From Rhabdornis inornatus (taxonomy: Eukaryota; Chordata; Aves; Passeriformes; Rhabdornithidae), in the NCBI GenBank assembly GCA_013397075.1, contig VWZS01007473.1, positions 62,001-126,000 of the forward strand: a stretch of DNA of 64,000 bases, written 5' to 3'. Under the pieces are notes generated by a model, which was not told the DNA's origin, searched no databases, and saw only the letters and a list, made by a program, of their open reading frames with translations. Both the position numbers and the translations under genes were made by a program. Positions 41,101-53,266 of the stretch are shown in pieces. Position 1 is the stretch's first letter. Each line of letters starts with the position of its first letter.

Positions 41101-42934
41101 TTGCATAAATTGCATATCAAGCGAATTTAAACTAACAGTTTTATTTATGACCTATGATAGCACAGTTATTCACTTAGACTTAGGGAACATGAACACAAAC
41201 TTGCACAGTTTGAAACACAAGATGTTCTGCAATATGCTATTGTGGGTAATGCAAAATATAATTTTGTGGCAAGCAGGGGGATGCTCCAGTATTTCAAGAT
41301 TCAAATTTTGATATTTAAAATCTATAGTCCTGCTTGATGATTAATTTTCTTTTCTTTTTTTAAGCTGCAGTAATTAAAACTATTTTTCCTGGAATTGAAC
41401 ATCAGTAGTTCAGCAGCTCTTAATCAAATGTGATAAAACCCAGGATTTACGAAACCATTTAATGAGTGTAATAACACCTGCTTCTCGCTGCAAATAGTTG
41501 AAAACAGACTTCAGTTGTAATTAACTCTTATCACTTGTGACATTTTTCCAACGATACTTCATAGGTCTTCAAAATGACAATTATAGAACTAATACACAAT
41601 TACTGTCACATGTAGTTTAGCAATTATTTCTGAAGACATTTGTCTAAAGGTTTCAAAAACTACTATAAAATGGTTCCCTTTGTTATGTAACATTGGTTAA
41701 AACTGACACATACAAAGTCTCTCCCAGCCAGCCTCTGTCGTGCCATTTCTAATGCAGACAGGCTTCCTTGCACTTGGAATAAACACCCTCCATCCCAGGC
41801 ATTATTAGATATCATGCTAAGGCTATTAGGAGCATGGGTAGCTGTCAACTAACACCTATTATGAAAAGCTTCAATTTATACATGATTTTTTCTGCTCCAA
41901 GAAATCTATAAATTTATAATTAGAATCTCTTGCTGTTCAATATTTGTACATAATAAACAGAGTACCTGATGATGATGAAATATTGAAAGCTGAATTCATT
42001 ATGAAGAAACTCACATGGCATTGTACTTCTTCCCTCAGGTCTGGCTGCAACTTTTTGGGGATCTCTATTCCATTATTTTGGGGTTGTGGTCTGAGCATGG
42101 GAGCCATGCCTCAAACAGGATTAGGATTCTGCTCAGGCTTGACACTTGCTGTTTTTAATTTTCATTTTATCATAAGCAGTTTAAGATTGTTGCCAGTGGT
42201 AATTTGCAATTTTTATCAAGACCTCTTCATTATAGCTTCTGACAGGACAGATGCTGTAATTAATCATGCCAGACAACTGGGGATAGTGGTCAGACTGCAC
42301 TCGCAGCACAGATATTGCAGGCAAAGAAGGGAAACAAGAAAATAAAGTCTCTCTTCCTTTCTGTTCAGAGCAAAAATATATGAACAGCACTAATAACGTG
42401 ACAACACACTGGATGTAAATGTTTCAAAACCCTTCATATGAAAGACGTGCCCCCTCCATCCTCCCCACTCCATCATGGTCTACCTTAATGAGAAAATAAC
42501 AGTCAGACAACTCAGGACCAGCCCAAGTCAAGAGCTGCTTACAGAGTGAAGCCCACAGCAGTAGCTGCGTTTACATCGGAAACTCTTGGATACATAGAAA
42601 CCCACAATTTGTGCTGATTTGCATTTCTGAACACGACTGCTGAGAGACAGGTTCAGTTCCCTGTTCCTGAAGATCATCGGCACAGGGCACCATGACTGTT
42701 CTGTGCCTCCACCACTTGCTTTCTCTCTCTGAAGTCACAGACACCACAGAGAAGTTGCCCACAACTCTTCAGCAGAGCATCCTGGAGGGTACAAGAGCCA
42801 AAGTGCTTACTCTGTTCCCATTGGTACCTGTTCACCCAGAATGTTTGATGAAAATCCAAAGGAGTTTAAAAAAGTCCAAGAAAGCGTTTGCAGAAGGAAA
42901 CATTTCTGGTTTCACTATCAAAGACTTACATCTC

Positions 42935-44065
42935 CATCAGTTTTACTGAAATGTGTTTATTCTATAGCAAGATAAAAGCATTTATTTTAGATAAGCAAAA
43001 TACAAACAACTTAATTGCTGCTATCATAACTCATAAAAAAGTATAAAACAGCATAAAAACACAATAAGCAATGTAGCAATTAATAATTCATGTTACCAGT
43101 GTTTACATTAAAGCCTCATTTATGAAAACTTTACAACACATGATATGAAAACTTACAACTTTTAAAGAAAATATTTACATTGATTACTCAGTTGTGGAGT
43201 TTCATTAAATATTCTACTGGTTTTACAGCATATTAATAACTTGCATTTCTCATCTTAGCTTTCTGTAATAACAGTTTTATTTAAGTGCATTTCCCTTTTA
43301 AAAATACAGTGTATTAAATCTGAAACTCATCACTTCAACACAGAATATAATATTCACATTTGTTCTGTAATTGGAATTAACGTAAGAGGGTAAATGTCAA
43401 TATATATTATCTTATGAACTATGGCAGGTTTATTTGGAGAAATGAAGTGAAAAGTTGGGTCAAACATTTAAGTCCAGTTACTTGCATTTGTTTTTCTGAA
43501 GATATTTAAGAGAGAGGGAAAAAATAAGAGCTTTGGCAAAAATCTGTGATTTACTCTATTTTTTTCATGACAAAAAATGCCATCAACTAACTCATGTCAT
43601 ACAAGTATGATTGTATGAAATCCAATCATAATTTTACAGGTAGTTACAACTGTGCTTTAAGGGCTCCATGAGTTCATACTGCCTTGAAGTGCATTACTCA
43701 CTTTTAGAGAAAGAAGGGTTATAGCAAATAACTCTGAAAGGCCATTTTGCAGTCATAAGGTCCAGGTATTTATTAGGCCAGTTGATTCACATACTGTAGG
43801 TAAAGCTTAAATAAATTAAAAAGGCATCACATGAAAAAGAGAACAGCATTTTTTCTTTTAAACAAAATGATTTATAGTCAGCTAAAAGATGATACACAGC
43901 TACATTGTAGTTCTTTATTGCCTATCTAATAGACACTTTAGAGGATCATTTGATCTGTTATGCATCCCTGCATAACTACCATCAACAATTTACAGTTTTC
44001 AGCCAAATATGGTTTACCCCTACCCCCTCCATCAACACAAAGCCATGTTGCAAGATCATTTATCT
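42935..44065 (-). other. TOX3: probable TOX3 3' untranslated region
   Basis: The sequence downstream of the TOX3 stop is AT-rich, non-repetitive and without open frames. AATAAA polyadenylation signals on the minus strand occur at the complements of 43912-43917, about 43276-43281, 42981-42986 and 42956-42961. The last is followed by a moderately GT-rich stretch and would give a UTR of about 1.1 kb. The exact cleavage site cannot be decided from sequence; the nearer signal at 43.91 kb could give a short form. The left boundary is an estimate. Confidence 0.45.
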
Positions 44066-44803
44066 TCAGAAAATACTGACCTGCGATAATACTTGAGTCT
44101 GTGTCTGAGATTGTATTTGTGACTGGTGCTGCTGAGGTGCTGGCTGAGGGCTCCCAATGGCAGGGATGGGAGAAGTGATCTGCGGGGCTCCTGGAGAATG
44201 CTGCTGAGGAGAAGGCTGTGACTGGTGTTGCATATGCTGCATTTGCTGCTGCTGCATTTGTTGAAGCTGTATGTGCTGCAGTTGCTGTTGCATTTGCTGT
44301 TGATTAATCTGCTGCTGAAGATGCTGCTGCTGCTGCAAATGTTGCTGCATGTGGTGCTGAAAATGCTGCTGCTGCATTTGCTGTTGTATTTGCTGATGCA
44401 TTTGATGCTGGTGTAGCTGCTGCTGCTGCATCTGCTGCATCTGTTGTTGCTGGAGCTGCTGCATCTGGTGCTGCTGGCTTTGCATGGAGGGACTGACTTG
44501 AGATGAAGACGGCGTTGCCACCATGTTTGTGCCCATAGAGCTTATCAAGGGAGCTGCAATGTTTGTCGGCATGTTTGGTGCAATGGTTACAGAGGCTACA
44601 ATCTGATTCATTGGCAGTCTCATGGTCAAGGGTTTTGGAGCAATTGCTCTGGAAAGGGGCTGTTGGAGAGTTTGGGGAGATGCTGACACCGTCGCGTGTT
44701 GAGAAAGAGAACTATTCAGAATAAGGGAGGAAGACAAATTTGTGGATGCCAGTGTTTGCTGAACAGAACGAATTGTCTGGGCCTCAGCAGATTCTGCAGC
44801 AGC
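44066..44803 (-). CDS. TOX3: TOX3 last coding exon (exon 7), glutamine-rich C-terminal domain with stop codon
   Basis: The exon is 738 bp, encoding 245 residues plus a TGA stop at 44066-44068. It begins at AAAESAEAQTIRSVQQTLAS after a cttccaaacacag acceptor, phase 0. About 95 residues of Ser/Thr/Pro/Leu-rich sequence (including PLTMRLPMNQIVASV) precede a glutamine-rich block of about 100 residues (44185-44485). Over the first 90 of those, I count 54 Gln, interspersed with Met, His, Leu and Ile; no pure Gln run exceeds four. A Pro/Ser linker and the QSQIQSQTQTQVLSQVSIF terminus follow; this ending is diagnostic of TOX3. In the family this half acts in transactivation and in calcium-responsive transcription with CREB/CBP and CITED1 (published for mammalian TOX3). 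The long Leu-rich frame on the opposite strand is only the shadow of the CAG repeats. Confidence 0.97.
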   Translation of the reverse strand, partial: AAAESAEAQTIRSVQQTLASTNLSSSLILNSSLSQHATVSASPQTLQQPLSRAIAPKPLTMRLPMNQIVASVTIAPNMPTNIAAPLISSMGTNMVATPSSSQVSPSMQSQQHQMQQLQQQQMQQMQQQQLHQHQMHQQIQQQMQQQHFQHHMQQHLQQQQHLQQQINQQQMQQQLQHIQLQQMQQQQMQHMQHQSQPSPQQHSPGAPQITSPIPAIGSPQPAPQQHQSQIQSQTQTQVLSQVSIF

Positions 44804-46512
44804 CTGTGTTTGGAAGAGAAATTAATTGTCTTTTCAACAGAAAAAACATTGTTACTGTTTACATGGTAATAAAAGTAACAGCTACTCAGAGACCTTTGCC
44901 ATCTTTTGTTTTCTACCAGAAAAGATCAATCTGCAGTCTGAAAACAATCACCCATCACCAATACATTGTATCACCTCTTTATCTGCCTCCCTATATGGTA
45001 CCTCCAGGTCCTACTTGGACAAAAACTAACTTGTGCCCTTGATCAACACCAGAAAGTCACAGATGACACATACACTTTGTCACTAAACAGGCCCAACACA
45101 TTCACATGTTTTGTAAAAAACTCTGCTCTTTGGGAGTCAGCAGCACACACACTCCTTACCCCATGAGTTACCAACCAATGAGCAATTAACTGACACTCTT
45201 TAGGCATTTCCCTGAGAATGTAATAAATTGTGTTGCACAAGTGTCTATCCCATCCCTACCCTGAGCAACCATCTCACATGAAAAAGCTACAGCAAGGATG
45301 TCTTAATTTAGAGGAGATGAGATACAATGACTTTGAGTGTCATTTCTACCTGCAATCTACCCAGAAATTACTTGGTGGTCCTGGTCCCATGGATGTAGGG
45401 AAAAAAATATGATTTCTGATGGTTTTGAAACAGAAACTTAAGATTCACAAAATAATATCCAGCAAATAGTATTTAGAATTCCTGCTGGTCTTAAACTTAG
45501 CATTGTGACACTAAAGGCTTTTAGAATATTATCTAAGTCCAGAGGCAACAGAAAAACATAGCTTCTTAACACAAGGAGAAGAAATCTTCCAGCTTTCAAA
45601 AACACGTGTATAATTTGTACTTTTAATCATTAATTAAAACACACAGCAACTTTCTGTATGATTTACTAATGCTCTGCAGTTGTACATTCAAATAAATATT
45701 CTCAGGAGTCAAGACACCATCACCCTCTCTTACTTTCTTGTGATCAAATATATTTTTGTAATTGAATATATTTTTGTAATTGACCTTTAGAAAATATTAT
45801 TAGATAAATAACCACCTTGGTAATGTTTTAACCATATTTTAGATGTCTATAAGCACATTTCCATTTATGATATTCAGATGCAACAGAACTACAACCTGCA
45901 TAGTGCTGCCACCTAGAAAGGTAAATTCTCAAGTAAGACAGCAGAGCTTTTTTTTCTTCACAGGTTTTATTTTAACTCAGGATCCACTAAACACTCCATG
46001 TGGCTCACTGCCAGCTAGTCCATTTTTTAGTACTCTCCAAATTCAGAGCCACTACGCATTCCTTTCCCCTCACCTGCACGAACACTTAAGCTTTGTCACA
46101 CAGCAACTGCGCTCCAACTCCACGCAAAGCAAGCCTGTCCTTTGAGAAGCAGCACTTGAGGAAAAACAAACCTCTGCAAACAGCTTGCAAATATTCATGT
46201 CAAAAGGTCAGTATATTTTTCATGACTGAATTTTATTTTCGTGGTGAAGTGCATTATTTTGCCTCCACAGCTCAAGGAAGATGTACAATTACAAAGATGT
46301 TTTCTGGTAATCATTCTGCCAGTAGAGAGATGAAATTATTTTTGCAGAGAGTAAGCAGGGTTTAAGCAGCAGCACAACATCTTGTAGAGAAGTATTACAG
46401 AAATCCTAGGATTCTACTTCTATTGTGCATTGCATCCCCCCCTTACCCCAAATATTTCAATATCATTGGTAAAAGCTCAGTTGCATTACATCAAAGGCAA
46501 TATTAGGCTTAC
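44804..46512 (-). other. TOX3: TOX3 intron between exons 6 and 7
   Basis: A 1.7-kb intron with a GT donor (complement of 46511-46512) and AG acceptor (complement of 44804-44805). It is AT-rich and non-coding. It contains a perfect 18-bp tandem duplication at 45747-45782, listed separately. Short open frames here have no recognisable content. I see no interspersed repeat. Confidence 0.9.
45747..45782. repeat. perfect 18-bp tandem duplication in a TOX3 intron
   Basis: AATATATTTTTGTAATTG occurs twice head to tail (45747-45764 and 45765-45782) with no mismatch, implying a recent duplication. Confidence 0.95.
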
Positions 46513-46593
46513 CTTAGAAACAAGGCTTGCTCTGTAGGCAGCAAGTGCCTTTAGGTATTCTTTTTTGGCAGCTTCAGTTTTTCTTTTATATAC
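46513..46593 (-). CDS. TOX3: TOX3 coding exon (exon 6), end of the HMG box
   Basis: This is a small 81-bp exon encoding 27 residues, [13 protein letters not shown] through RASLVSK. The acceptor on the minus strand is ttttaatag and the donor GTAAGC (complement of 46507-46512), both phase 0. It supplies helix 3 of the HMG box: the basic/aromatic pattern YKRK-KKEY-AAYRA is characteristic of the TOX family and follows directly from EEQKQ of the preceding exon. At 27 codons it is too short to stand out as an open frame and is found only by joining the flanking exons. Together with exon 5 it gives an HMG box of about 70 residues, the normal family length. Confidence 0.96.
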
Positions 46594-47891
46594 CTATTAA
46601 AAGAGACCACAATTTCACCAACTTCAGCTATTAAGATGTTTTTGCCAGAATGCTCTCAAAATCACTTGCAAAGAAACAAAACAGACCAAAACTCCCGAAA
46701 ACACTCTACTATTAGATGTGCTTTTTCTTCCTTGAAAGTTCTAAGTATTTTTGCAGGTGGTTACAGGCTTTCGGGTCTACTTGCTGAACTTACACTACAA
46801 TTTATGTTGATTGTCAGGAATAACAAAAGGCTGCTATCCATCAGTCTGAGCAGCCAGCTGATTGACAAGACTACCTATGCACTCTTTCCTTCCCCAGAAA
46901 ACAGTATATTAGAACATTGAGTATTTCATATGCCAAAATGTATCAGTAGTAGTCTAGAATAGCAAAATACACCTGTGCATTTTTTTTCAAAACAAGTATT
47001 TGAGCTACATATAAAAAAAACTGTACACCTTTTAAAAAAGTAGATCAAAGAGCTTGGACTTGCTCCAAAGAGAGCATGAGAGAATCCCATTGAGTTAAAC
47101 AAGAACAGTTAGGAAAAAATTACTAAATCTGTATTTTTAGTCATCAGTAAATTTAAAGTTCACCTTTAAATCATGTTCATTATCATCTATTAGATCAGAC
47201 TAAAAGTTTCTGAATGTATTTCAGAAACAAGTACCCTTCATCTCTTGCCAAAAGCTGTCCTATCTGGGAATCTGTTCTCCCATAGAAGCTTCTTTTAACT
47301 GTTACTGGGAACTGACAAACAAAGGGGACTTTTTTTTAACCCCCTTCAATCCATGTGCAGCAGTTCCATGTGTATAGGAAGAAGAATAACCCTCAAGGAA
47401 GTACAAAACTCATCACTCTGTACCAAGTTGGAGTTGGAGATAGCATTTCACACACAACATTGTAATGAGACTCAGAGGATTGGCTTCAAAGGTTAGAAAT
47501 CAACACGCTTTGTAACAAATTCATAAGGCAGATCAAAGGAAATGGTAAATATGCTGTACCTTCCTCTTTTCTAACTTATTAATAGGAAACAAGGGCTTTG
47601 AAATAGGAATCATCAAAAGACAGTTTTAAGAGGACTCTAGGACACTATAACCTGAGCTCTCTTACAAACTGCCCTTTAAAATTTAAAGACAAATGCAGTC
47701 ATTTAACACTACCTGTTGGCTCTTACAAAAAAAATTTTAGATGGCAGGTCTTCAGCAAGTTCAAAACTCAGTGTAGCCCTACAGAGGTAGAGTTCTACAT
47801 CAGCAAGTAGCATGGTCCACTCAGAGCAGAGGTAGGAGGATTTTTTTACAGGGATTACTGTATCTTGTGAGACAACCCTGCATCAATTTAC
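46594..47891 (-). other. TOX3: TOX3 intron between exons 5 and 6
   Basis: A 1.3-kb intron that interrupts the HMG box, with a GTAAAT donor and AATAG acceptor. It is AT-rich, with no recognisable repeat or additional exon. Confidence 0.9.
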
Positions 47892-48119
47892 CTGTTTTTG
47901 TTCTTCTCCTAAACTGTCCCACATAGATGCCACTATTTTTGAAACATCTCCAAATGTAGCATTCGGGTTCTGTCCTTTAATTGCAGCTTGTGTGTCCCTG
48001 AAGAAAAGGGCATATGCTGACACTGGCTTTTGTGGCTCATTGGGGTCTTTCTTTTTCTTCTTCTTTGGAGTCTTGGGCTTCTTGCCAGAATCTGGGGCAG
48101 CTCTTTTTTCTCCAGTAGC
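47892..48119 (-). CDS. TOX3: TOX3 coding exon (exon 5), nuclear localisation stretch and first two-thirds of the HMG box
   Basis: The exon is 228 bp and encodes 76 residues, from ATGEKRAAPDSG to LGEEQKQ. The acceptor is ttcttag and the donor GTAAAT (complement of 47886-47891), both phase 0. Residues 13-24 of the exon form a lysine-rich basic run including six consecutive Lys, the expected bipartite-like nuclear localisation signal. From about residue 25 (DPNEPQKPVSAYALFF) the HMG box begins. It includes the helix-1 aromatic residues, the NPNATFGDVSK helix-2 region and the conserved Trp of ASMWDSL. The HMG box of TOX proteins binds DNA in a structure-dependent manner in the nucleus and bends it. 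The box is completed by the next exon, so the two exons together make one fold. I see no frameshift or missing core residue. Confidence 0.97.
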
Positions 48120-49358
48120 CTAAGAAACAGTAAGAACAAGAACCGTCGATAAATGCATGAAATAACTCAGATAAATTGCAAAAACTTATTGACAGTCAGT
48201 CTTAATATTATATGGATAAAGCTATTATGTAGGCAACACTTGAGAGAGTCCTTTTGTGCAGGCCCTTCTATCTAACAAAGAGTACTTAGTCTCAGCATAA
48301 TCTCATTGGATCTACTGGAACTAAATGTATGAGTAGTTACTACTCATTTTAAGCATGGCTCTGAGAGTCACACCTTATGAGCTTGACCTGAAAAAAAATG
48401 AAGAGACCATCTATGTTTTTCCATTAAGATACAATCCCAGCAGTTGAGACTCAAAAGGCAAAAGTTTGGAGGAATTTCCAAATTCCCAGGCTTAGATTGG
48501 CAACTTAGACACGTGCCAGGGTTCAAAAGTCCTCACCCTCCTGCAGTTTGTGTCCACCTGCAGGGGCACTGGCTGTGCCCCAGGGGCAGTGATGTGGGGG
48601 AGCACTGGGAGCTCTGGCCAGGCACAGACAGCCTCTCTCTTCCCCCTGGGATGGGGATCCCAGCAGCACACTCAGGATTACAGCAGCTCTGCTCCCTGTG
48701 TGTGCCTCATGCCCCGGACTCTCTTTTGTTGAACTATGCACAGATTATTGCAACAAGGGGATCAAGTGGCTCTAAATATACCTCTATGATAGTAATTTAC
48801 TTTGATATTTTGAGGATCCTGTACAATGAGCTTTCCACATGTATAACTTCCATCAACTTAATGAGAAGACCTTTCATGGAACTCTTAAATTAGGCCTTAT
48901 ACTGCTATATCAACATTTGTACTTCATTTGGTCAATATTTTTATTCCTTTTATAAGAGATTTATTTAAAGGAAAATATAAGATAACTAAACTTTCAGTTA
49001 AAAGAAAGCTTATTTTACTTCTCTCTAAACACATCTATGTTTTACATGACTCCAGAGAATACCAAAATGACAAAACTGTCCAAAACTGTTGCCTGAAGAG
49101 ATTCAACAGATCTGAAAACCTGAGCCAAATTAGACCAAAAGGAAAAAAAAAAAAGCCTATTCTTATGTTTATTATTATGGGGTTAGTATGGAAACTTCTT
49201 CAGTAAAGATGGTAATCAGCAAATTAATCATATTCCATTTTACCATAATATTTGTATTTTAAATGCCACACTGCAGCTGAACTGACACTGCCACATCTTT
49301 GAAAATACAGCGTATGGATGCATGAAGCTTGCTCACTGCAGCACGTGGAATAACTTAC
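48120..49358 (-). other. TOX3: TOX3 intron between exons 4 and 5
   Basis: A 1.2-kb intron with a GTAAGT donor and TTCTTAG acceptor. A GC-richer patch at about 48530-48720 gives overlapping open frames on both strands. None resembles a known protein and the patch shows no splice-supported exon. The rest is AT-rich. Confidence 0.9.
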
Positions 49359-49628
49359 TCTGTTTGATTCATCTGCATCTTCTTCATTGATAGAGCTAGA
49401 TGGGGAAGGAGTGGCTGATTTACTTGCAGGAGGGGAGGGAGAAGTGTGTGGCAAATTAGTGCCTCCTAAATTTAGCCCCAGCTGCGCACTCAGCTGAGAC
49501 TGGTTAATGGTGGTGAGCTGAGATGGAGGCATAATTCCCGAGTGAGCAGCATCAGTCATATGGACAATAGATCTCATAATCAGAGAGTGATCCTGGCGGT
49601 ACTGGGAAACTTGTGTGTGACTCTGATC
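49359..49628 (-). CDS. TOX3: TOX3 coding exon (exon 4 by human numbering), Ser/Pro-rich segment
   Basis: The exon is 270 bp and encodes 90 residues, starting DQSHTQVSQYRQ and ending NEEDADESNR. On the minus strand it follows a ctcttttag acceptor and ends at a GTAAGT donor (complement of 49353-49358). Both junctions are phase 0, so the exon is symmetric and could be skipped without a frameshift. The segment contains MRSIVHMTDA, QSQLSAQLGLNLGG and a Ser/Pro/Thr-rich run followed by an acidic stretch, as in TOX-family proteins just before the HMG box. In this family the region belongs to the N-terminal regulatory half and is predicted to be disordered. The residues before it (about 140 in human TOX3) are not in the window; they should lie on exons beyond the right edge. 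Reading past the donor quickly gives non-family sequence, which supports the splice site. Assignment to TOX3 rather than TOX, TOX2 or TOX4 rests on the linked Q-rich last exon. Confidence 0.93.
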
Positions 49629-52600
49629 CTAAAAGAGATGGAAATGTTATTTAGACATTAGCAGGTACCACACAGCAGTATCAGACGAAGTTATTTTCAC
49701 AGGCTTACAGAACCAACACTGGCAATGTGCAGTTTGCTTCCTTTCTTTTATATGAATTAAATATACTTTTCACAAATTAAGTGCAGCAACAGTTACTATA
49801 ATTGCCCCAGGCTTCAGTTTTCCTCCAACTGGGGCTGGTTATTTTGTTTTTTCGACTAAGAATTTCATTTCTCTATTTTTAAACACTTCTTCTCTTGATA
49901 TAGTGAGAAATACCCACATAAACACTAGGAAAACAGGATGACTGAGGATTCAGGAAAACACTGCAAATGAGGAGACACAAACTGTTGTCAGAAAGGAAAC
50001 AAAATTAAGGCAGGATGAGGGGATATATATATCTAGGAGAGAGAAAAGCATCTTCCTTTACTGACTTTCAATTATTCTTGGCCATTACCAGTAACAGCAG
50101 TAGGTATAAACCAGTCATGTCTGGGATTTTAAAGATGTTTTAAACACAGAACACTGCCAGGTTTGGAGTGCATTCACTGCAGCAGGCTGGAGAACCAGTC
50201 CAGTAATCCTAAACACTCCTAAAGATCCCTGTTGGCAAGTACCATATAAAACTGCACATTTTTATCTTCAATCCAACAAGCAAACGTGTGGAAGTAGCAA
50301 TCGATGTACAAATCACCGACTTTATTTTTCTTGTACTCCACATCCCAGAACCACAAGTGCTTGCATGGCTTGGTTTCTACTGTTTCTTGAGGGCACAAAC
50401 TGTGTCTCCTACATCTGCACAACATTTACCACATTTGTAAATAAAAAGAAGCAAGATCCTGAAGGTAAAGTCAGCTGCAATCTGCCTATGAAAACTATTT
50501 TTTTTGACCACACACAGATCAATACACAATGAAGGAACATGTAAACAGAAAAGAAGATTTTTTTAAAAGTTAATAAGAGAATAAATAGCTCACAAATTGA
50601 TTCAGCAACCTGATTAATCTACAGTCATTGTTTGAACAGCCAGAAACATGAGAAATAAATTAGATTTTGAAAACTCTTTCATTATTAATAAGCCACATTG
50701 CAATTAGTAGCAGGTGCAATGATCCTTAATGAAATGATACAGAACAAAACAGCAATTGTGGGAGCCTACTGGACTTCCACAACAGAGTCTGACCTTCCTA
50801 GTGCTCTCTTATTAAGTACAGATAAATACAAACCAGTTTTCAAAAATCTGTGTCAGCATGGAGGTAAAAGTTTAGCCCAAATGTCTTTCCCTTACTTTTT
50901 AAAACTCTGCCCTCAACAGAGGCAGTGGTTCCATGCTTCTGGAAGCCTTTCCTTGGCTGGGACAAGGGTGGCCATACAAAGAAGCAACACCCATGTTAGA
51001 GAAAAGGCACACCCTGCCTTCGTGTATCTTTATACACAAATACTGCAACTCACTGCTTCCCCAGAGCAGGAAATCATGCTAATTCTGAATTTGACATTGG
51101 TGTCTCTTTCAGCTGAAGCCTATACAGTATAAACAAATCCTTCTTTAGCATAACAGTACACGTGCTGGTGCAGCTGGGTCCAGTACAGATCAAGTTAAGC
51201 TCACAAGCTCCCAATGCAGATCCTGTGCACCAGGGTTCACCCTCATCTTTCCTGTGCTTCCCCAGCCATTGCCAGCTTGGCTCACCATCCCTACCATACC
51301 ACACCACTTCTCCTACCTCTTAAATGCTTTTAATATTTTCAGTAAAGGACTGTAGTTCCTTAGAGATGAGAGTGTGTGCCAAAAGTGGAGCACTTGATAC
51401 AGAAAGATCAAAACATCAGACTTATTGGCTGAAATATCCATTTGCTTCAGGGCACCTTTCTGTGAAAATTTACTGCCGTTAACCACAGGGTCATTTTGAC
51501 TGTGACTTGTATTGGCAGTGGCATCTGGAAGTCATTCAAAGTCTTTTGTGAAACGATATCACTCTGCCTATTACTCCAATCATTTTAGCTTACAGACTTT
51601 ATTGCATGAAGAAAAACTCTGCTTTTTTTTTTCAGCAAAGCTGAAGATCATCAGACTAACCTTCTCTCATAAAAACTAACTTTCTTCATTATTGTGCAGA
51701 GAGTACTTGGAGGTGTTCTACTCCTAAAAGCCTTGCTTTTGTTCTCCCTTTATTGCTACACAATACAAGCCTTTCTGGCCTTTACACTGAGGCAACAAAA
51801 TATGATGACATGGGTTACAAACCATTTACTCCAAGTCTTGTCATTTTGGTTGCATCTATGATTTTATTGAGACTAAATTCTCTTGACTTGCACTGACCCA
51901 GAATCTAATTTTATACACAAGCCCATGAATTCTTAACTGTCCCTTTTTCTGATACTATTTGATGCTTGTGTGGGTTTTCTGCATCCACTTACTTAATTTC
52001 AGTTTTTTCTGTATCTTTTCCTGATTTCTTTAGCCTTTTTTTTTTTCAAGCTAAAGAGCTTCAGTAAATCTAGTAATGGCAACGACAATATTTTGTAACT
52101 GGCCATTTAGAACTAAACTGATAAGACATACTACATGAAAGAAAATGTTTCATATAATATCCAATCCCTTATTGTTCATATTATATGTGCATATGAAAAC
52201 AACAAACAATGTATTTTCTGCACTTTCAGTTTAAGTTGTATGGCTGACCAATATTAAAAAAAGAAAGGAATAGGATTTTCATTTTTTTGCTTTGTGGTAC
52301 AGTGCTGTGGGCCTGAACAACCTATGGACCTATACAAGAGCTTTCAGACAAAGAAGGATAAGCCATTTTTTATGTGTGTACAGTGGTTTGGAAAGAAGGC
52401 AGGGAGGCTAGTTCACAGCAATATTAAAGTCCATGGCATTTTTCTATAGCTCCTGAGCAAACAAAAGTCTTCTAAGGGAGCTAAAATCAAGAAAACAAAA
52501 TTTCCATCAATTATCTTTACTCAGATTTTTCCCTGATACTACCAAAGGCCAATACCAAACTGAAAGGATCAGTAGCATTTCATTATTCTTGAGATATTTA

Positions 52601-53266
52601 TCAAATAAATGTTTAACAACAAAAATTATCCTATATTGGAAGCACACATGGAAATACAAGAACACTGATGCACCCACATGACATCCTAATTACATTACTA
52701 CAGGAAAATTGAAAAGCTAACATATCCAAAAATAATCCACTGAGAATACTGGGAGAATTTTAGAAATTAACACAAGCTCTTTCACATAAACTTAACCCAA
52801 AGTAAATGTGATACACAAATATTAAAAGCATTCAAGATTTTTGTAACATTAAGCAAAAACAAGAAATTAATTCTGACAAAAATTCATGAATTTCTCAAGC
52901 AGACAGTATTGAGTTTTGATTGAGCCTGATCTGCTTTACAGCCTTAGATTGAAGTTAGGCAAAATCTGGTGATATTAAAACAAGTCAGGCAAAGCTCAAC
53001 CACTGATTTACTCAGCATGACAACCAAACACGGACATAATGTGTGAAACCAAAACCAGAAAAGAAATAACTTGTCTAGTTCCTCTGCAGACTGGAATGGC
53101 TTTGACTCAGATCAATCTGTTGTCATCCTACATGAGTGCTTCAAACAGAAGGTATAGAGACATTAATTGAGGGGAACATTGGCCACCTCTCTGGGCTCTT
53201 CAGTGACAGGGCTCTAAACGGAGAGCAAGGGGGGTGGATAAGGTATTAGGGAGCAACCCTTTAATG

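Larger units (their letters stand above)
34405..42934. other. intergenic, proximal downstream flank of TOX3
   Basis: Repeat-poor sequence leading up to the TOX3 3' end. GC-richer patches at 36.05-36.20 and 37.08-37.35 kb contain unrecognisable open frames. The 40.80-41.55 kb segment is repeat-free with several TAATTA and TGATAAA-like motifs, a plausible but unproven regulatory element. Confidence 0.65.

Noticed and set aside
44225..44416. Leucine-rich 63-codon frame on the plus strand within TOX3 exon 7
   Set aside because: It is the reverse complement of the CAG/CAA/ATG codons of the Q-rich domain, so a shadow frame.
48444..48893. 149-codon plus-strand open frame in a TOX3 intron
   Set aside because: It lies in a GC-richer intronic patch, is open on both strands, and has no recognisable domain or splice context.
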